Positions 17,110 to 25,321 of a DNA stretch of 64,000 nucleotides are shown in pieces. The notes under the pieces were generated by a model. The model was not told the origin of the DNA. It ran no database searches and was given only the letters and a program-made list of their open reading frames with translations. Source of the DNA: an uncultured Opitutaceae bacterium (GTDB lineage: Bacteria; Verrucomicrobiota; Verrucomicrobiia; Opitutales; Opitutaceae); contig OX638348.1 of NCBI GenBank assembly GCA_951813085.1, positions 3,171,627-3,235,626 of the forward strand, in the 5' to 3' direction. A program made the translations under genes and the position numbers. Numbering within the stretch: the first letter of the stretch is position 1; every line of letters begins with the position of its first letter.

Positions 17110-17456
17110 TATTTCGATCTATATCTTGTTGAAATTCGCAACAGGGTTGAAACCTGCTCGAAAGCAGATAGAGGTGGGTAGCAGCGAGTCCCAGCCTCCT
17201 CCCCTGTTTTGAAGGCCAGCCGAACTGGTACCATTCCATCGCCGAAGCGACGTGCTGTCTTCCGTAGGGATGCATAACATCCACCTAACAATGAATATCG
17301 TATTGATAGTCCATCGGTCGGTCGAAGTCCTCAGCTCCTGCTCACAAATGTGGGCGGGATTAGTTGACTTCTCCGTCATTACCCTTGGGCCTGTTCCGTC
17401 CCGAGGCGTTCTCTGCGTGAGCAGAAAAGTTGCCAAATTTCTGTATCCCAATGCCA
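17110..17456 (-). ncRNA. Candidate structured RNA upstream of the reverse transcriptase
   Basis: This 347-bp stretch between the hsdS fragment and the RT start has no recognisable gene. Reading on the RT strand it contains several short stems: CTGC-TCAC-GCAG, a CGC-TTCG-GCG tetraloop hairpin and GTTG...CAAC close to the RT start. One minus frame is open across almost the whole interval, and other frames on both strands stay open for 60 codons or more, none resembling a known protein. DRT2 systems place a template RNA exactly here and make a stop-free repeat ORF from it. The assignment is inference. Confidence 0.35.
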
Positions 17457-17702
17457 CTACAGTTTACCTTTAAAGGCTCGTTGTTGGAGGGAGGCGAATA
17501 GGGTGTCGAGGTGCTCGCGGTGACGGGCCTTTTGCCGTTCTACCGATTCCAAGATTGTCGCGAAGTGGCGTTGCAGTTCGAGAGAGGGAACCTCAACACA
17601 GAGCCTCTTTAGTTTGGAAACGTTGATCTCTGGCATTACTGCCCCAAGGCTCATCAACGAAATCTGCCGCTTGATTTCTGGTACCTTCATCTGATCCGCC
17701 AT
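17457..17702 (-). pseudogene. HsdS C-terminal fragment fused to a short RT-like start
   Basis: 81 residues. The first 13 or so duplicate the RT C-terminal sequence. The remainder, from EINVSKLKRLCVEVPSLELQRHFATILESVERQKARHREHLDTLFASLQQRAFKGKL, is the end of a type I specificity subunit: the second conserved coiled-coil helix and the QQRAFKG terminus. No target-recognition domain is present, so it cannot confer specificity on its own. It may be the second half of an HsdS split by the genes between 17.7 and 19.4 kb, or a leftover of another hsdS. Confidence 0.75.
17668..17699 (+). repeat. 32-bp direct repeat at the hsdS-fragment start (copy 2)
   Basis: The partner of 15827-15858. Here it forms the first codons (MADQMKVPEIKRQI) of the hsdS C-terminal fragment, where such a sequence is not expected for HsdS. 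This suggests that an RT-like 3' end was fused to the hsdS remnant. Confidence 0.85.
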
Positions 17703-17755
17703 TTTATGTTTAAGTTAGTGGAATCCTCAATGCACAACCCATATTTTCCCAAATC

Positions 17756-18712
17756 TCATTTCTCACCGAGCCTGCTAATAAAATCCGTTAGCGTAATCGG
17801 CCCACCGTCGTCTTTGATTACGCCGGTTGTCGATGGCTTGAAGATCGGAGCGAGAACCAAAGCAAGATCGGCCTTTTCTAAACCGTCTCCATCTTTCTTG
17901 CTGCGAACTAAAGCCATAAAGGTTTGAATCATAACAACACGTTCTTTCGCATCAGAATACAAATGGATATTACTTAGGAGCAGTTTCACAATTAGCTTCA
18001 GTAGCCATATGACAAACGTCGATATGAGGAGAAATAGTGCTAGATTTCGCCATGGAATTGAGTCTTTCGGATAAAATTCTGGCAGAAGGCAGAAAGCTGC
18101 GACTCCTAGGATCACAATGCCGATCAAGGCAAATACAATAAGGTATGTTCGCAATTCTTTAATCCGCCTCCCGTGTTCTACCGATTTTTTAGCCCAGTAA
18201 TTTCTTGGAGCGGCTAAAGACATGTAGGAATCGTAGGATTCTTTAAGATTCGTAAGGTCTGTGTCGTTCTTCTTAATTTGTTCGGAAAACTCTGTCTCCA
18301 TTTCTTGCGTACGCGTTTTCCAATTCGCATCTGTCTTAGCATTGTTCGCTACAAGATCTTTGTAAGAGGCTTTCAAGGAGTCGTAATCCTCTTTATAGCT
18401 TTTGAGCTCAACCGACCAGGTCTCAATACCGCGTTCCTTGGCGGGTTTCGACTTTCCGCAAAGAGCCTCTTCGGGGGAAAGGCGCCAACCTAGCTTTTGA
18501 AGCCTTTCAACCTCCTCTTCGCTGCTTGCCCCGATCCATCGGAAACCTGCTGTCTCCGGGGCGGGATGCCCTTGCGGGTCGGGATGCACGGTTCCGCTAA
18601 CGGATTCGCGGTAAAGGATTTCGGAAAACTTCCCTGCGTCGGCAGGATCGCCTGGGTTGGTCTGGTCGGCGTTAAGGCCAAGCTTTTCTTTTTCAGGTGT
18701 CATTTTATTCAT
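17756..18712 (-). CDS. DUF6161-type membrane protein associated with type I restriction loci
   Basis: 318 residues with an acidic N-terminal region, a predicted coiled coil (about 100-170) and two transmembrane helices (about 188-210 and 222-245). The C-terminal domain includes LLSNIHLYSDAKERVVMIQTF and, near the end, LVLAPIFKPSTTGVIKDDGGP. This C-terminal pattern is what I associate with DUF6161 proteins, which often sit between hsdS and hsdR. No molecular function is established. An accessory defence or membrane-anchoring role is inferred. It is intact, unlike most neighbours. Confidence 0.65.
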   Translation of the reverse strand: MNKMTPEKEKLGLNADQTNPGDPADAGKFSEILYRESVSGTVHPDPQGHPAPETAGFRWIGASSEEEVERLQKLGWRLSPEEALCGKSKPAKERGIETWSVELKSYKEDYDSLKASYKDLVANNAKTDANWKTRTQEMETEFSEQIKKNDTDLTNLKESYDSYMSLAAPRNYWAKKSVEHGRRIKELRTYLIVFALIGIVILGVAAFCLLPEFYPKDSIPWRNLALFLLISTFVIWLLKLIVKLLLSNIHLYSDAKERVVMIQTFMALVRSKKDGDGLEKADLALVLAPIFKPSTTGVIKDDGGPITLTDFISRLGEK

Positions 18713-18730
18713 ATTATTAAAAGTAAAAAT

Positions 18731-19381
18731 TTATGTTTTCAGTGGAGCTGTCTTGAATGCCCGGTTATCGGGTCTCAACTTTCGATTGAGATTTTTTCCA
18801 AAAAGAGTTGCTAGAAGCCTGCCACTAGCTTCCGTCGCCTTATCGTTGCGGCCTTTGTTATCTTTTAAAACTTGATCGAGGGCGTAAACGGCCTCATCCG
18901 GCGAGTTCTCGGACAACTCTTTAATAAATTGGGATATAGGTTCCGTTCTGATTCGATGTCGATTAACTGGCAGAATATGAGACTTGAATACGTTCTGCAA
19001 ATTTGACTGGAACCTATTAAGAACAGTCCCTGATTCCTCCCGTAACCGTTTGTATCTATTAATATCTTGGTCTGAAGCCTCACCCTTTTGAATAATTGCA
19101 TCAATCTGAGTTTTCAGCGAACTCCAATTCTGGTTAAATTCGTTTATCGCTTGTCTAAATGCCTGATCCTACTGAAAAAATGTGCTATTAACTAGTGGCA
19201 AACTACGAGAAAATTCACTTGCTTTCCCTTGAATCAACCAGCTCCAAAACTTCACTTCTTCCTGTATCCATTTTGAAATATCAGCTACAGTCTTGAAACG
19301 CTGAATTCCACCCCGAGCGCCATGATCAACCTCAAGATTGATCTCTACATTATTTAAGTCTGGCAGTATTTCCATTTTCAT
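18731..19381 (-). pseudogene. Unknown helical protein interrupted by one in-frame amber stop
   Basis: From an ATG at 19381 the frame gives 70 residues (MKMEILPDLNNVEINLEVDHG...), then a TAG at 19169-19171. It continues in the same frame for about 145 more residues (DQAFRQAINEFNQNW..., ending AFKTAPLKT) to a stop at 18731. The second half is helical and basic. It starts 3 bases after the hsdS stop and ends 18 before the DUF6161 start, so it belongs to the operon. One nonsense mutation is the only visible lesion. I do not recognise the family. Confidence 0.65.
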
Positions 19382-19384
19382 ATT

Positions 19385-19964
19385 TTACAGTTCCCCTTTA
19401 AAGGTGCATTGCTGGAGGGAGGCGAAGAGGGTGTCGAGCTGGGCGAGCGCGGCGCTTCGCCCGCAAGCCGTCCGCCGCATCCAAGATCCCCGCTATCCGC
19501 TTCTGCTCAGACAAGGGAGGGAGCACAACCTCAACACTCTTTACAAGGTTGATGTTCAGGTTCTTGACCGTTGCGCCTGCTGCCCTCTTGGAGAACTCAG
19601 AGTAAATAAAATCAGATCCTAGTAGATGAAAGAAAAACTCAGGATCAGCTTCTTCCTCTTTCTTACTGAGAACCAACCAGCCTTGATGGATACACCCTGA
19701 CGTCTTCATGATGTATGGCCGTCCGAAGCTCATCGAATTGGTCAGAATAAAGTCTCCTGGATACACCATCCGTGATTTGCTGACACCCTCTTTCCGAATT
19801 CTCTTCTTCGTCGAAGTTATGTATTTCGAACTACCGGTGGCGTCATTGATCATTATCCAATTCACTCCATCACTGTCTTCAGTGATAAATCGATCAATTG
19901 GCCCTGGAGAACCTCCTCGAGCTATCTCGAAGATCTCACCTAGACTCTTCGTCCGCCATTTCAT
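19385..19964 (-). pseudogene. hsdS: Type I restriction specificity subunit HsdS, single recognition domain, frameshifted near the 3' end
   Basis: It begins MKWRTKSLGEIFEIARGGSP, the standard start of an HsdS target-recognition domain, and proceeds through one full domain to VVLPPLSEQKRIAGILDAADGLRAKRR. The downstream conserved helix (LAQLDTLFASLQQCTFKGEL) is present but in another frame. One base is therefore gained or lost near 19460. With about 190 residues it is a half-HsdS that would have to dimerise or pair with the other half to recognise DNA. It starts overlapping the hsdM stop by 4 bases. Confidence 0.8.
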
Positions 19965-21544
19965 CCAATCAGCTCCTCTAGCTCCTTCATACCTTTAGCA
20001 ATCTCGCCTTCCAGTTGGTTCAGACCATCAAGAATTTCCTTCGGTGAATCGTATTGTACTTCCTCATACTCAACTTCCTTGTAGCGGTTGATGTTAAAGG
20101 TCATAGTCGTTAGCAGCGATATCGGCCTTGGGCACGAGAAAACTCTGCTCGGTACGTTTGCGGTCGGTTTCACCCGCGAGGTTTTTCCAGCGAGTGAGCA
20201 CCACATCGGGCAGGTTGTTCTCGTCGTGCTCTTCCGGCTTGAGTACACGAGTGGGCACGGGACCGAGCAGCTCAGAATCGAGCAAATTGGTCCGCTTGTC
20301 GTCGAGCGATTGGCCATCGGCCCGCATGTCGTAAAACCAGACGTGATCGGTGCCGCCAGAGTTGGTCTTGGTGAAAAAGAGAATGGCGGTCGATACACCG
20401 GCATAGGGCTTGAAGACAACAGAAGGCATGGACACAACGGCGTCGAGCTTTTGCTCCTCCACTAGCATTTTCCGCAAATACTTGCGAGCCTTGGACGAAC
20501 CGAAAAGCACGCCGTCGGGCACAATGACCGCTGCCCGTCCTCCCACCTTTAGCAAGCGCAGGAAGAGAGCGATGAAAAGCAGCTCCGTCTTCTTTGTCTT
20601 GACGATCTGCAGCAGGTCCTTGGCGGTGGACTCGTAGTCGAGGCTACCCGCAAAGGGTGGATTGGCGAGGATGAGCGAATAGGCTTCGGAATCGCCGACG
20701 TGGGTTTCCTCCAGCGAGTCCTTGTAGCGTACATCGGGATTCTCCACCCCGTGCAGCATCATGTTCATGGAGCCGATGCGCAGCATGGTGCTGTCGAAGT
20801 CGTAGCCGTGAAAGGTCTCCTCGTTGAAACGCCGACAGCTTTTCGCGTTCTTAAAAATCTCGCTGCCGTAATGGTCTCGCAAATACTCGGTGGCCGCCAC
20901 GAGAAAGCCGCAAGTGCCGCAGGCGGGATCGCAAATCGCGTCACTCGGCTGCGGGGCCATCATCTCCACCATAAGGCAGATGATGTGGCGCGGGGTGCGG
21001 AACTGGCCGTTCTGCCCGGCACTGGCAATCTTGCCTAGCATGTACTCGTACAAGTCGCCCTTGGTGTCACGGTCGGCCATGTCGATAGCGTCGAGCATGT
21101 CCACCACATTGGCTAGCAAGCTCGCCTTGGGGAACATGAAGAGGGCGTCCTTCATGTGACGTGAAAGAGAGGTCCGGCCCGCGTCACCATTCGCAATATT
21201 CTCATCACGATCCCCACCGCTTTCATGAACGGAAATACCTGGTCGCGCAGGAGGTTGAACATGGATTCCGGATCCTTGTTTTTGAAGCGGCTCCAGCGCA
21301 GCTCCTGGCAGTCGACTGGATTGTGCTCCACCGCAGGGTTCTTCCCCTCCGGAAAGATCGGCTCCTCGATCGGCTTGCCTAACCGATTGGCCTTGGCCTC
21401 GCGCAGCGTATGCAGTTCGTCCAGCCGCTTAATGAAAAGCAAGTAGGTCAGCTGCTCGATAACGGTAAGCGGATTGGCAATGCCGCCCGCCCACATGGCA
21501 TCCCAAATGCGGTCCACCTTGGATCTGATTTCAACAGTGATCAT
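19961..21544 (-). pseudogene. hsdM: Type I DNA methyltransferase subunit HsdM, two frameshifts
   Basis: The parts together make about 527 residues, the normal HsdM length. An N-terminal helical domain (VDRIWDAMWAGGIANPLTVIEQLTYLLFIKRL) is followed by SAM-binding motif CDPACGTCGFL and catalytic ANPPF, N6-adenine type. The frame breaks in a run of G (cccc at 21212-21215 on the plus strand) and again in a run of T before NINRYKEVEYEEV (aaa at 20096-20098). Both are homopolymers, so sequencing error is possible. However, hsdR is truly truncated, and a decayed system is equally likely. Confidence 0.85.
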
Positions 21545-21768
21545 AGAAAGAGATAAATGGGTAAGATTGAGTCGTTAGTTTAACGATTTCGAGGAAGCTC
21601 TCGCTTACGTTTACATTGAGAAGGAAGCTCAAGAGATACGGATGGAAACAAGGGGTATCAACTGAAGTGATAAGTGTTTTCGCCAACCGACACCTCGAGT
21701 TATGGAGAAGGTCTGGCGAAGAGCAAAGCAATGCCCAACTCCCCGCCCTGTGGTTTTAAAGTCCACTA

Positions 21769-21912
21769 CTACTTCTTCCGGCGCTTACGGTCAGGCGCTT
21801 GCGTGAGAGCCGACCCTGCTGCGGTTTTCGCAGCTTTCGACGACCTTGGACTACGAAGCACCTCCGATGCTGCTCTTGCCGCTCGTTTACTGGTCTTTTC
21901 TTTTCGTGCCAT
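21769..21912 (-). CDS. Small basic conserved protein (47 aa)
   Basis: I start at the internal ATG (MARKEKTSKRAARAASEVLRSPRSSKAAKTAAGSALTQAPDRKRRKK), which leaves a short, Lys/Arg/Ala-rich protein. This composition and the ending SALTQAP-x-RK match small hypothetical proteins that I recall beside restriction or SOS-type genes in many Proteobacteria. It lies between hsdM and the DUF2130 gene on the same strand. A DNA-binding role would suit the charge but is a guess. Confidence 0.6.
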   Translation of the reverse strand: MARKEKTSKRAARAASEVLRSPRSSKAAKTAAGSALTQAPDRKRRKK

Positions 21913-21952
21913 AATGTATTTCCTCCTTTCTAGTTGTTCTGAAGTGGGTTGC

Positions 21953-23242
21953 CTAATTGGCTGGTTCTTCCTCAAGCTCCAAGCTCGGTATACCTATCAG
22001 CGAACCTCCACTCAAAGTTTGCACATCGCCGAACATCGCCGCCGTATTGCGGACCGCTTGCTCGATCGACTTGGCGCGGGCGGACCAGATGCGCTCCATG
22101 GAGCGGCGCTCCTTGTCGAGGTCTGACCGCATTTGATCAAAGGCTTCGATCAATCCTTCAACCTTGTGACGAAACTCCGTACCCGTGATGTAGTGGAAAA
22201 GCACTTCCATCTTTTCCTCGCGATTTTCATTGGCCACTCGCTGAGCATTCACTTCTAGCATAGACCAGCGCAGCATCGATACCAATGCTTGGAATGAGGC
22301 AATGTCACAGACCCAAACTCCGTCCTTCTGACCAAATCGATCAATGTCGATTGGCAAAACGCTTGATACGATCAGACCGATGTCGGCAGCAACGTTGCGC
22401 TGATCCTCCTTCAGCTTGGATACCCAGCTGTCAGACCAATTCTTGGTCTGCTTGGTCTCGATCGCCAAGACACCTGCCTTGCGGCCTGAGGGGCTGCGAA
22501 CGGTCAAGAGGAGGTCGCCGCCGCGAATCCCTTTTGGAACCTCGCTCAGCTCGTCGGTGGGAAAGGCCTCGCGAAGCGCGTTTTCAAAGTCGACCTCTAG
22601 CGACTCCCCTTGGACCTGCATGGAGCCCTGCTGGGCCTTGCGGCGCATTTCCTCGATCTGCTTTTTCAGCGCTCCCACGACGTGGTCCTTTTCCGCTAGC
22701 TTGCGATCGCTCAATTCCGTAGCCTGCGCAACCGCCGCCTCGCGAATCTTCTCCCGCTCCGTATCTAGTGTGCGCTGGACCTGAAGCTCGAGCTGCGCCT
22801 TGTCATCAGTCAGTTCCCGCTGCTGCTTTCCCAATTCCAACTCCTGTGTCAGAGCTTCCGACAAGGCCTTGGCCTTCTCGTCACGGTCAGACTCTAGGTC
22901 CTTGATTCGGGCATCGTGCTGCTCCTTAAGCCGGGCAGCCGCTTTAGCCTCCGCTCGAGACAGGATTTCAGCTTCCTTTTCCTTGGCCCGAGAAGCTACT
23001 AGAGATTCCAAGTTTTCGGCTTTCGCTTTCAGATCTTCTTCCTGCTTTTCAATCGATTTCGCCAGGAGCTCGTTCTCCTTTTTCTGCTTCACAAGCTTCG
23101 CCTGCTGGGCATTCATCTTTTCGTGCATCTCAGACTCGGTCCGAGCCTTGATCTTAGCCAGCACCGCAGTGGAAAGGCTGAATTCGTGGCCGCAACTCGG
23201 GCATTCGATGAGAAGTGAATCGGGTTCGTTGTTTTCTGACAT
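21953..23242 (-). CDS. DUF2130 protein: zinc-ribbon-like start, long coiled coil and nuclease-like C-terminus
   Basis: I use the ATG at 23242 (MSENNEPDS). The 429 residues comprise a CPSCGHEF motif near the N-terminus, a charged coiled coil from about 35 to 200 (QEEDLKAKAENLESLVASRAKEKEAE...) and then the DUF2130 domain. The last contains GESLEVDFENALREAFP and VLAIETKQTKNW, which look like the conserved acidic residues and E-x-K of a PD-(D/E)XK nuclease fold. Such proteins accompany type I restriction systems and may act in DNA processing. The gene is intact and reads towards hsdM. Confidence 0.75.
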   Translation of the reverse strand: MSENNEPDSLLIECPSCGHEFSLSTAVLAKIKARTESEMHEKMNAQQAKLVKQKKENELLAKSIEKQEEDLKAKAENLESLVASRAKEKEAEILSRAEAKAAARLKEQHDARIKDLESDRDEKAKALSEALTQELELGKQQRELTDDKAQLELQVQRTLDTEREKIREAAVAQATELSDRKLAEKDHVVGALKKQIEEMRRKAQQGSMQVQGESLEVDFENALREAFPTDELSEVPKGIRGGDLLLTVRSPSGRKAGVLAIETKQTKNWSDSWVSKLKEDQRNVAADIGLIVSSVLPIDIDRFGQKDGVWVCDIASFQALVSMLRWSMLEVNAQRVANENREEKMEVLFHYITGTEFRHKVEGLIEAFDQMRSDLDKERRSMERIWSARAKSIEQAVRNTAAMFGDVQTLSGGSLIGIPSLELEEEPAN

Positions 23243-23316
23243 GTCTCTAAAATAGCATAGACTTGCATTACCGCAAGGCACTTAATTAGTATATATCATA
23301 ACTTTTTAGTTATGTT

Positions 23317-24219
23317 ATGAATTCGACCCTTACAGACACAAATGTCACCATCGCCCGCCTCCAAGCATTCGCAGAGGTCGCCCAAGCGGGAAGCATCGCC
23401 GCCGCCACAAAGCTACGCGCGACAAAGCAAAGCCAGTACAGTAAGCAGATTGGTGAGCTGGAGAAGGGCTTGGGTATAACCTTGTTCAATCGAAGTAGAA
23501 GCGGAATGACTCTCTCCTTCAATGGCCAACAGCTCGCCGGGATCGTTACCGCATTCTTGGATGCAATCGAGGATCTTGTAAACGAGCAATCTACTGCCAA
23601 TCGCCTTATCCGTATCGGAGCGGGTAATTCCGTTTACCAATGGATGCTTCTTCCCATCGCTAAAGACCTTCGGACCCGGCTGCCCCTGGTTAGTCTAGAA
23701 TTCCACAATCTGAGAAGTCGGGACATAATTGAACGACTGCAAAAGGGAGAGGTCGACATCGGGATCGTTCGAAAGCAGGATCGTCCTGACACGAACCGCC
23801 TCAAATCGAAACCCTTGAAAAAAACTCTAAGATTCGCTTTGTTCTACAAAAGCGAATCCTATCAGAAACCAACACTGAAAAAGCTCCTTTCGTCCGGGCG
23901 AATGATTGGTCTCAACGGCGGCGGCGTGATCTGGCGAAAAACCCGTGAGCTCATGGAATCGCAAAATCTGGAGCCACATCTGTGGATGCGTTTCGACTCA
24001 ATGCCGATGGTTTCCAATGCCCTCAAACAAAGCGATGGCGTCGCGCTTCTTCCACTGGAAGCAATGCAGGAGCTGGCCACATTCGGCTACGAAACTCTCC
24101 ATCATCAAACTCTGAATACTTTCGATAGAACATACGCCCTCCACTACAACTCTAGAGTAGCTGAAATGCGCAATCCCATCAAAAAAGCCGCAGAAAAAAT
24201 TGCCAGTTTGCTCGCTTGA
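23317..24219 (+). CDS. LysR-type transcriptional regulator
   Basis: 300 residues. The N-terminal winged helix (about 10-70) includes LQAFAEVAQAGSIAAAT, ATKQSQYSKQIGELEKGLGITLFNR, and the C-terminal effector domain follows. The HTH is slightly unusual because ATKQSQYSKQI replaces the common xSQPAVSxxI pattern. It is divergent from the DUF2130 gene, whose start lies 74 bases away. LysR regulators commonly control the divergent gene, so it may regulate the island gene, though no operator is proven. Confidence 0.85.
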   Translation: MNSTLTDTNVTIARLQAFAEVAQAGSIAAATKLRATKQSQYSKQIGELEKGLGITLFNRSRSGMTLSFNGQQLAGIVTAFLDAIEDLVNEQSTANRLIRIGAGNSVYQWMLLPIAKDLRTRLPLVSLEFHNLRSRDIIERLQKGEVDIGIVRKQDRPDTNRLKSKPLKKTLRFALFYKSESYQKPTLKKLLSSGRMIGLNGGGVIWRKTRELMESQNLEPHLWMRFDSMPMVSNALKQSDGVALLPLEAMQELATFGYETLHHQTLNTFDRTYALHYNSRVAEMRNPIKKAAEKIASLLA

Positions 24220-24376
24220 ATTCGTTAGAATGTATGAATTTCCTATATGCGAAGGAGCTAAAAAACATTTCACCTGTTACGAAACTTCCATCGATTGAGC
24301 AACGCTAGAATACACGCCAATCCATTGCCAGATAGGCTTCGCGAAGGGCTTGAACAAGTAGGTGGGAGGGGGACCC

Positions 24377-24484
24377 ATGAAAACATCGGCCTGGAGAAAC
24401 CTGCTACTCGCTATGTTCCTATATCATTTTTCCACCGGTTTTCTTCCGGTTGATTTCCAGCCAATTCCGGCCTTAGCGGATTAG
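24377..24484 (+). CDS. Possible small secreted or membrane peptide (35 aa)
   Basis: A purine-rich stretch (aggtgggaggggg) precedes an ATG that opens a 35-codon frame, MKTSAWRNLLLAMFLYHFST..., with a positively charged N-terminus and a hydrophobic core like a signal peptide. It is too short for homology by eye and could be chance. The rest of 24220-24501 holds nothing I can name. Confidence 0.2.
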   Translation: MKTSAWRNLLLAMFLYHFSTGFLPVDFQPIPALAD

Positions 24485-24501
24485 ACCAAGTCGTGTTCTA
24501 T

Positions 24502-24717
24502 CTAATCGAGCGAAGTCCAAGCAATACGGATAGTCTTCCCCTTAATCACCGTACGTCTCCTCAAGGAACGTCGCCAAGCGCCATACGCTGAATCCATTTC
24601 ATGGGGACTCAAACGGCGACTACTCCAAATTTCAAAACGGAAGCGAATATCAGGATCTTCAAAGACACCGCCTAGAACATCATAAGGCGGACCGAACGGA
24701 CTAGAAATATTTTGCAT
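24502..24717 (-). CDS. Small hypothetical protein (71 aa)
   Basis: The frame encodes MQNISSPFGPPYDVLGGVFEDPDIRFRFEIWSSRRL... with several Arg residues and no membrane segment. I do not recognise it. It may be a remnant, since this stretch between the LysR gene and the ImmA-like gene contains only short genes. Confidence 0.3.
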   Translation of the reverse strand: MQNISSPFGPPYDVLGGVFEDPDIRFRFEIWSSRRLSPHEMDSAYGAWRRSLRRRTVIKGKTIRIAWTSLD

Positions 24718-24831
24718 ATCGAAATTAAAAAGCGATTCAACGATTGTGTAATGGCAGCTATCTCCAAATCAAAAGAGATACCAAAATAGAGCCACCCACA
24801 CCGAGTGGCTCTATGAATAGATGAAGCGATC

Positions 24832-25059
24832 TTATCCCTTAGGAGGATGAGGGTCGTTGCCGTAACTCCAGCTTTCTCGGATACGGTTATCCGTTCCATG
24901 GATCCGGAGCTCACTTCTCTGGCCTTGAGCCAAAGGACGAGCTGCTGCGATAGCAGAAGCCTGAGTGCCATGAAGCGAAGAAGCACGCTGATTTCTAGCG
25001 CCGACTACGGCCCATGATCCATCATTCCGGTGAGTTACATGATAATTCTGTTTAAGCAT
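24832..25059 (-). CDS. DUF2188-family protein
   Basis: 75 residues beginning MLKQNYHVTHRNDGSWAVVGA and ending with IRESWSYGNDPHPPKG. The layout (N-terminal His-Val strands, a central helix with TQASAIAAARPLAQ, then IHGTDNRIRE-x-SYGNDP) is characteristic of DUF2188, a small alpha/beta domain related to the IHF-unrelated YegP/dsRBD-like folds in mobile DNA. Its function is unknown. It is full length and has its own short intergenic region. Confidence 0.75.
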   Translation of the reverse strand: MLKQNYHVTHRNDGSWAVVGARNQRASSLHGTQASAIAAARPLAQGQRSELRIHGTDNRIRESWSYGNDPHPPKG

Positions 25060-25321
25060 TTGATAAGTGCCTTTCGAATTGATCGGTTGAGCCCCTCAAG
25101 CAGCGCGCTTGACAATTCGACTGACTCATCATCCTGTCAGGTCGCTAAACAAAAACAGAATATCAGGCGAATCGCTCTGGTTCAGAGACGTTCTTGCCAG
25201 ATTTTCAGGAGACCGTGGCTCAAACGAGCCATGGTCTCTTCCATTTGCGACTTTCAATGAATTCAGAATTGCAGTCAAGTTTTTGTTTACAATACCGATA
25301 TAATTTTTAATTATGTAAACC

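Noticed and set aside
17119-17457. Protein-coding gene of 112 codons upstream of the RT
   Set aside because: The predicted sequence is low in recognisable structure and overlaps other open frames on both strands; a structured RNA is the better reading.
15772-17460. Group II intron for the RT locus
   Set aside because: The RT has no maturase or endonuclease domain and no GUGYG-type intron start or domain V is seen.
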